From: Dehalococcoidia bacterium
Lineage (GTDB): Bacteria; Chloroflexota; Dehalococcoidia; SZUA-161
Direction: 5' to 3'
DNA: 8,742 nt
NCBI GenBank assembly: GCA_020344295.1
Contig: CP070819.1
Span: 930,806 to 939,547 of the forward strand
This document shows, one piece after another, positions 4,507 through 8,742 of this stretch. The notes below the pieces were generated by a model. That model did not search any database and was not told the origin of the DNA. It saw only the letters and a program-made list of their open reading frames with translations. The translations under genes were made by a program, and so were the position numbers. The stretch's first letter is position 1. Each line of letters begins with the position of its first letter.

Positions 4507-6206
4507 GTTTATGGGAACTTATAGCCGTGGCCAGAGGCGGTGTCCCGGCAGACCTGCTATTGACCAACGCAAATGTGATAAATACATTTACTGCCGAGAT
4601 TGAGAGGAGCAATGTCGCAATATTTGGGGGAAGGATTGCCGGCATTGGGGACTATCAAGTTGGTAAAGAAATTATAAATCTGGAGGGGAAATATCTCTCA
4701 CCAGCTTTAATAGATGGTCATGTTCATCCAGAAAGCTCAATGCTACATATCAGGGGGTATGCTGAGGCGGTGGTACCTCGAGGCATTTCTGCCATAGTAA
4801 CCGATTTTCACGAAATCGCTAATGTCAGAGGGCTTAGAGGCGTAAGATACATGCTTAATTGCGCCAAACCTCTGCCACTAGATGTATATTTAATGGTTCC
4901 TTCCTGCGTCCCATCGACAGACTTGGAGACACCAGGTGCACGACTTGGACCAAGGGACATAAAATCGGCACTATCGTGGGAGAACAGTATAGGGCTCGGA
5001 GAGGTAATGAATTTCCCTAGAGTGCTTACGGCAGATGAGTTAATACAACACAAGATACTCTTTGCATCCGAAAAGCTGATTGATGGTCATGCTCCGGGAC
5101 TGAGAGGAAAAGATCTCAACGCTTATATTGCTTGCGGCATTCGGTCTGACCATGAATGCACATCACTTGATGAGGCAAAAGAGAAGATTAATCGCGGCAT
5201 GTATGTAATGATTCGAGAGGGTTCTTCGGAGAATAATCTCAGTGAACTACTGCCGCTTGTTAACGATAAGACCTATAAAAGGTGCATTTTTGTGGTTGAC
5301 GACCGAACATGCGATGACCTCGTAAACGAGGGCGATGTTGATGCTGTGGTGAGGAAAGCAATAAAACTGGGGCTTGATCCCATCCGCGCTATTCAGCTGG
5401 CAACAATAAATCCTGCCGAATATTTTAGGTTCCGAGGCCTCGGGGCGATATCCCCTGGATATTTTGCTAACCTTGCGGTGGTCAGCGATCTAGCGTCCTT
5501 CGAAGTGGAGAAGGTATTCTATCATGGAGAGCTTGTCGCGGAGAATGGCCAACCGCTTTTCCCCCCCACGGTACGTGTGGATAATGAAGATATAACACAT
5601 ACGATGAATATTAAGGACTTCGACATTGAATCTCTCCGGTTACCTGCTTATACAGGGGAATCCGTGACCATAGAGATCATCCCTGACCAGATAATTACGA
5701 AAAGGGTTGAAAAAAGGGTGAAGGTAAAGGACGGACTTGTGCAACCTGATATCGACCAGGATATACTCAAGCTGGTTGTGATCGAAAGGCACAAGAGCAC
5801 GGGCAACATCAGCGTGGGTCTGGTAACAGGATTTGGGCTGAAGATGGGAGCGTTAGGATCATCCTTTGCTCATGATTCGCATAATATTATTGTAGTTGGG
5901 ACAAATGATCAGGACATTTACATCACCGTCAAAGAGATTGAGCGCTTGCAGGGTGGACTGGTTGTGACCGCCAATGGCGAGATACGGGGGGCATTGCCAT
6001 TACCTGTAGCTGGGTTGATGTCCAATGAACAACCTCAAACTGTAGTAAACAAACTGGAGAAGCTAAAGATGCTTGCACGAGAGCTGGGCTGCAAGCCGAG
6101 TCATCCATTTGCCACCCTATCACTTCTGTCCCTCCCCGTAGTTCCGGAATTGAGGCTCACTGATCGAGGGTTGGTCGACGTAATAGACTTCACACTGATT
6201 AATTAA
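4503..6206 (+). CDS. ade: Adenine deaminase
   Basis: Hydrolyses adenine to hypoxanthine and ammonia (EC 3.5.4.2), a metal-dependent amidohydrolase of the cytosol. The 567 residues match the usual length. Family motifs in order: metal-binding HxH in DGHVHPESSM (71-80), DFHEIANVRG (101-110), SCVPST (134-139), GLGEVMNFP (164-172), DGHAPGL (194-200), SDHEC (215-219), MIREGSSENNL (236-246), the metal-site VVDDR (264-268), and the C-terminal domain motif AHDSHN (456-461). Small departures from the forms I remember are Phe instead of Pro in DFHE and Thr instead of His after DDR; all metal ligands seem present. The start at 4503 shares ATGA with the hpt stop (4-base overlap) and has GGAGG 7 nt upstream. 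Its product hypoxanthine is the substrate of Hpt encoded just before. It is the last gene of the operon; a hairpin follows at 6244-6287. Confidence 0.95.
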   Translation: MSLWELIAVARGGVPADLLLTNANVINTFTAEIERSNVAIFGGRIAGIGDYQVGKEIINLEGKYLSPALIDGHVHPESSMLHIRGYAEAVVPRGISAIVTDFHEIANVRGLRGVRYMLNCAKPLPLDVYLMVPSCVPSTDLETPGARLGPRDIKSALSWENSIGLGEVMNFPRVLTADELIQHKILFASEKLIDGHAPGLRGKDLNAYIACGIRSDHECTSLDEAKEKINRGMYVMIREGSSENNLSELLPLVNDKTYKRCIFVVDDRTCDDLVNEGDVDAVVRKAIKLGLDPIRAIQLATINPAEYFRFRGLGAISPGYFANLAVVSDLASFEVEKVFYHGELVAENGQPLFPPTVRVDNEDITHTMNIKDFDIESLRLPAYTGESVTIEIIPDQIITKRVEKRVKVKDGLVQPDIDQDILKLVVIERHKSTGNISVGLVTGFGLKMGALGSSFAHDSHNIIVVGTNDQDIYITVKEIERLQGGLVVTANGEIRGALPLPVAGLMSNEQPQTVVNKLEKLKMLARELGCKPSHPFATLSLLSLPVVPELRLTDRGLVDVIDFTLIN

Positions 6207-6243
6207 TAACCGATTGTGCTTCTTCTGATGACAACACAGCTTC

Positions 6244-6287
6244 TAACAAGGTTTCAACAGCTGTGAAAGTCTGTTCCTACCTTGTTA
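6244..6287 (+). terminator. Probable terminator hairpin after ade
   Basis: TAACAAGGT (6244-6252) pairs perfectly with ACCTTGTTA (6279-6287), starting 38 bases after the ade stop, with a second small dyad (ACAGCTGT) in the loop. Only three T follow, so it is a weak or factor-assisted terminator, or an RNA 3'-end stabiliser. Confidence 0.45.
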
Positions 6288-6553
6288 TTTCCATGCTCCC
6301 GCCTAAAGGTATAGCCATGCTCGCTTGATTGCGATGTTGTGGTAGTGAACACCGCTCTATGATTAATGATCCCTCTGCCCGTCTTCGAGTTTTGATATGC
6401 CACAACGTACTCATGTGAAGCGAATGTCGATCCTGCGTGGCTAATGCCTAAATTGCTTATAAACCTAGCATAGAAACAGGCACAACTACCCTAGTTGAAT
6501 CCTATCAGAAAATGAAATAATACAAAGGCAGGAGCAAAATATATCTGAGCGAT

Positions 6554-6558
6554 GAGGT
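6554..6558 (+). promoter_or_regulatory. Ribosome binding site of the tandem DsrC-like gene
   Basis: GAGGT 6 nt before the ATG at 6565; ordinary spacing, supports this start. Confidence 0.6.
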
Positions 6559-6564
6559 ATTAAA

Positions 6565-7230
6565 ATGGTTGCCAGGTTGCATAAGGGTAAAAACTACGAT
6601 GTAGATGAACAGGGATTCCTACTTAACTTCAATCAATGGGACGAGGATTTCGCCACATCAATGGCGACAAAATGCGGTCTTTCCGAAGGTCTCCTAGAGA
6701 AACACTGGGCTGTGATTCGCTTCATTAGGGATTCATTCCATAAAAAAGGGAAATGCCCACTCGTTTATGAAACATGTCGAGCTAATAATTTGACATGGTC
6801 GGGACTCAGGGATCTCTTTCCCACAGGATATCTCAGAGGTGCGTGCTTACTGGCTGGTATAACCTATCAGGCTCGTATCGTGAACTACTATGGAGAACCA
6901 GAGCATATACTGCCTGCGATAAAGAGTGAAGTCAAACCAAGAGAGAAGACCTATCTGGTAGATGTTGATGGATTCCTTATAAATCCTTCCGAGTGGGACG
7001 AACAATATGCTGCAAGGAAAGCTGATGAACTGGAAATACGGGGAGGACTTATGGGGAAGCACTGGCAGATAATCCATTTTCTCCGCGAAAGCTACGAGAT
7101 GAAAGGTTTTGTTCCGACAGTATACGAGTGCTGTGAATCGAATGGTCTCGAATTGGATGATCTTGCTGAGCTCTTTCCATCTGGATACCACCGAGGTGCT
7201 GTAAAAATCTCAGGCTTGCGTGTCAGATGA
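6565..7230 (+). CDS. Tandem two-domain DsrC/TusE-family protein
   Basis: A 221-residue protein made of two DsrC-like units, residues 11-100 and 130-220, joined by a 30-residue linker. Each has the family run: DxDGFLxxxxxWDExxA, then KHWxxIxFxRxSY, then a Cys/Glu-rich helix and LFPxGYxRGA. DsrC and TusE carry persulfide or trisulfide sulfur on a flexible C-terminal arm; DsrC needs two cysteines (CX10C), TusE only the penultimate one. Here unit 1 keeps the inner cysteine (C94 in RGACLLAG), but the outer position is Ile. Unit 2 has Val213 at the inner site and ends at LRVR without an arm cysteine. It therefore lacks the normal sulfur-carrying arm and may resemble the cysteine-poor regulatory members of the family; extra cysteines (C37, C64, C71, C189, C190) lie elsewhere. 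Members are usually single-domain (about 105-115 residues), so the duplication is unusual. No dsr or tus genes lie beside it, and it appears to be a single-gene unit. Confidence 0.85.
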   Translation: MVARLHKGKNYDVDEQGFLLNFNQWDEDFATSMATKCGLSEGLLEKHWAVIRFIRDSFHKKGKCPLVYETCRANNLTWSGLRDLFPTGYLRGACLLAGITYQARIVNYYGEPEHILPAIKSEVKPREKTYLVDVDGFLINPSEWDEQYAARKADELEIRGGLMGKHWQIIHFLRESYEMKGFVPTVYECCESNGLELDDLAELFPSGYHRGAVKISGLRVR

Positions 7231-7596
7231 AAGCAACAGTTACCACCTTAGACGGGAAAAGTGTGTTACTACTGAGAAATTCTTGATGTGTCAAGTTGCT
7301 GAACCAAGTCTCATGTGAGCGAAGATACTCTTCAGACAGTTTGACAGACAATTCTCGTCCTCCCTCCATCAGTACGCACGGATCATTGACTGTCTTCCAT
7401 GGTACACCTAACAACAGGGAAATGATCGTTTCCAGGGATGCGGAATAGCTTTACCAAAGGACAAAATGCTTAGAGTTGTCCCGGCTAACTCAGGTATATA
7501 GGAATTATATTCTCTATTTCAAAGTGTCTCTCGATAGGAAAGAAAGACCTGCTGTTCGATAAATCGAATCTTTGCACGTCGCAAATCAAGGTGAAA

Positions 7597-7617
7597 TGCC
7601 TATTGCGAAAATAGGCA
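7597..7617 (+). promoter_or_regulatory. Perfect small hairpin overlapping the shared block
   Basis: TGCCTATT (7597-7604) pairs with AATAGGCA (7610-7617) around a 5-base loop GCGAA. The right arm is the first part of the shared block. The corresponding left arm is missing at the other copy, so the hairpin itself is not conserved between the two. Confidence 0.4.
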
Positions 7618-7630
7618 CCAAGGCGGATGA
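7608..7630 (+). repeat. Shared 23-base upstream block, copy 2 (plus orientation)
   Basis: Matches the minus-strand block at 1201-1223 at 21 of 23 positions with no gaps. It lies 67 nt before the TTG, or 136 nt before the ATG at 7767, of the third two-CW gene. Same orientation relative to its gene as copy 1. Confidence 0.6.
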
Positions 7631-7697
7631 CGCTGCAATCCAGATTTGGTTGAATAACGTTACGGATTAGAAATTCGGAGTAATTTATCCAAGCATT

Positions 7698-8666
7698 TTG
7701 AACAAACTGCGAGTCCGCGTTGCAGATGAGGTGAGAAGGGAGGTGGAAGAGGACATGGAGGCGAGGATGAGAGAACTATTGGATGAGATGCTCAAGGAGG
7801 CCAGTACTGAACAAGAGCTTGCAGAAATCAGCAGGATGATTGAGGAAGCGAAGGGAAAGCTGAGGCTGAAAGAAGATAATAGAGGCTTCTGGGAGGGTAA
7901 AACAGCCTGTTGGGAGATGATTGCTTGTCCACCAGAAATTAAGCGCTTTTGTCCTGCATCTTCGTATCTGGCAAATCCTTGTTGGGAGTTAGAAGGGACA
8001 TATACCAAGCTTTCTGACGATGGTATGAAAGGCGATGACACTCAAATCTGCGAGAATTGCCGGGTATATAAGAAATGTGGCGATGGTAAACCAATACGAA
8101 TTCAAATCCTCGGTAGGGGGATTAACATCAGTTCATTTATTGCCGATTTATCGAGCAAAGATGGACAGGTACGCAAGAATGCACGCATGTTCTTAGTAGC
8201 GATTGGTGGACCAGCCGTACCTATTCTAATCAAAGCTCTAGCGGACCCGAATAAGCAGGTGCGATGGGAGGCGGCTTACTCCCTGGTCACCATACGTGAT
8301 TCAGCAGCAGTGCATGCTCTGGTGAGAGCTTTAGAAGATGAAGTGTTCGATGTACGCTGGCTTGCTGCCAAGGCTTTAATCGCTCTTCGTGACGAGGCCT
8401 TGGTTCCGCTATTACAAGCTGTAATGGATCACCCAAATTCGACTTGGCTGCGCCAAGGAGTTCATCATGTTTTCCAAGAAATCGGTGTAGGAGCCAAAAG
8501 CGAACTGTTGCAGCCATTGATGTTTGCGCTGGAGCATCCCTGCGCGCTGATAGCGCCGCTCACCGTACGTACTGCTATTGATACGATTACACAATCGAGG
8601 CAGCACCGCGTTGTTCGAAAGGTTCGATGTGATCGGAAAAAAAACTTTGTACTTTCTCGAGTTTGA
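7698..8666 (+). CDS. Two-CW domain protein with C-terminal HEAT-like repeats
   Basis: A 322-residue protein in three parts: a charged, probably coiled-coil N-terminus (1-58), a two-CW domain (63-143), and HEAT-like repeats (about 150-285). The two-CW part runs GFWEGKTACWEMIACP, NPCWELEGTYTKL, GDDTQICENCRVYKK, GRGIN. Cysteines C71, C77, C85, C95, C118 and C121 keep exactly the spacing of the stand-alone paralogue (CX5CX7CX9CX22CX2C). The repeats are about 31 residues each, e.g. QVRWEAAYSLVTIRDSAAVHALVRALED and DVRWLAAKALIALRDEALVPLLQAV; such repeats normally bind proteins. No signal peptide or membrane segment. The start is uncertain: TTG at 7698 is the longest frame but lacks a ribosome site, while ATG at 7767 has GGAGG with 5-nt spacing (7757-7761) and gives an N-terminus as long as the paralogue's. 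The last 25 residues, rich in Arg/Lys, do not look like a repeat. Function unknown; it may be an adaptor bringing the cysteine module to a partner. Confidence 0.88.
   Translation: MNKLRVRVADEVRREVEEDMEARMRELLDEMLKEASTEQELAEISRMIEEAKGKLRLKEDNRGFWEGKTACWEMIACPPEIKRFCPASSYLANPCWELEGTYTKLSDDGMKGDDTQICENCRVYKKCGDGKPIRIQILGRGINISSFIADLSSKDGQVRKNARMFLVAIGGPAVPILIKALADPNKQVRWEAAYSLVTIRDSAAVHALVRALEDEVFDVRWLAAKALIALRDEALVPLLQAVMDHPNSTWLRQGVHHVFQEIGVGAKSELLQPLMFALEHPCALIAPLTVRTAIDTITQSRQHRVVRKVRCDRKKNFVLSRV
7757..7761 (+). promoter_or_regulatory. Candidate ribosome binding site for an internal ATG start of the two-CW/HEAT gene
   Basis: GGAGG 5 nt before the in-frame ATG at 7767. If used, the protein is 299 residues and begins MRELLDEML. 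The surrounding purine-rich coding sequence could give such a match by chance. Confidence 0.45.
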
Positions 8667-8742
8667 ATATTCAGCGACCGTCCAAGACATCGCTGTTAGA
8701 TATGGGATGGCTTTGGCTTATTAAGGCTAGAGATATAGGGTA

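Larger units (their letters stand above)
6207..6564. other. Spacer between ade and the tandem DsrC-like gene
   Basis: Holds the hairpin after ade and the upstream region of the next gene. TTGAAT (6495-6500) and TAATAC, 17 bases apart, form a weak sigma-70-like pair before the DsrC-like gene. A minus-strand open frame of about 75 codons crosses the middle but has no start and no known family. Confidence 0.4.
7231..7697. other. Spacer between the tandem DsrC-like gene and the third two-CW gene
   Basis: About 470 bases. The right part holds a hairpin (7597-7617) and the second copy of the shared block (7608-7630). A 63-residue minus-strand frame (7223-7414) lacks a convincing start and known family. 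No clear terminator follows the DsrC-like gene. Confidence 0.45.

Noticed and set aside
6210..6490. Minus-strand open frame of about 75 codons containing SHEYVVAYQNSKTGRGI
   Set aside because: No start codon with a ribosome site, Thr/Ser-rich, no known family; an open run of this length is expected by chance among six frames of this base composition.
7223..7414. Minus-strand 63-residue frame starting at a TTG, overlapping the end of the DsrC-like gene
   Set aside because: No ribosome site, overlaps a well-supported gene, no recognisable motif. A decayed gene fragment cannot be excluded.
1080..8742. CRISPR arrays, tRNA or rRNA genes, transposases
   Set aside because: Looked for regular repeats, T-loop-like GGTTCGAATCC signatures, rRNA-like stretches and DDE-type proteins on both strands; none found.
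8667..8742. Small hairpin CAGCGA/TCGCTG after the last gene
   Set aside because: Six pairs with a 12-base loop and no T-run; insufficient for a terminator.

Overview
The window looks like bacterial DNA of moderate GC content with short operons and wide, partly degraded spacers. Three genes encode 'two-CW' domain proteins, a cysteine-rich module that I associate mainly with Chloroflexota (Dehalococcoidia-like) and other uncultured anaerobes. A DsrC-like sulfur-relay protein fits an anaerobe too. This taxonomic placement is an inference from memory of the families, not from any search.

Layout: (1) Bases 1-1079, minus strand: a two-gene cluster of a stand-alone two-CW protein followed by a degenerate receiver domain fused to a second two-CW domain, the latter cut by the window's left edge. 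(2) 1080-1697: spacer containing the left copy of a 23-base block. (3) 1698-1964, minus: a small SH3-like protein. (4) 1965-3654: about 1.7 kb with little intact coding, holding an orphan intrinsic terminator on the plus strand, inverted repeats, and the frameshifted remains of an Hsp20 small heat-shock gene on the minus strand. (5) 3655-6206, plus: a compact operon of a 98-residue conserved cytosolic protein, hypoxanthine phosphoribosyltransferase (hpt) and adenine deaminase (ade), with ade overlapping the hpt stop codon. (6) 6565-7230, plus: a protein made of two tandem DsrC/TusE-like domains. (7) 7698-8666, plus: a third two-CW protein carrying C-terminal HEAT-like repeats.

How the genes fit together: Ade converts adenine to hypoxanthine and Hpt converts hypoxanthine plus PRPP to IMP, so the central operon is a complete adenine-to-IMP salvage route. 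The three two-CW proteins share six cysteines with identical spacing as far as each can be read, but carry different partner domains (none, pseudo-receiver, HEAT). Two of the three have the same 23-base block (21 of 23 identical) in their upstream regions, in the same orientation relative to the gene. This suggests a family of redox- or metal-linked adaptor proteins under shared control. Their biochemical role is not known to me. The tandem DsrC-like protein keeps only one of the cysteines that make DsrC redox-active, which argues for a non-classical, possibly regulatory role.
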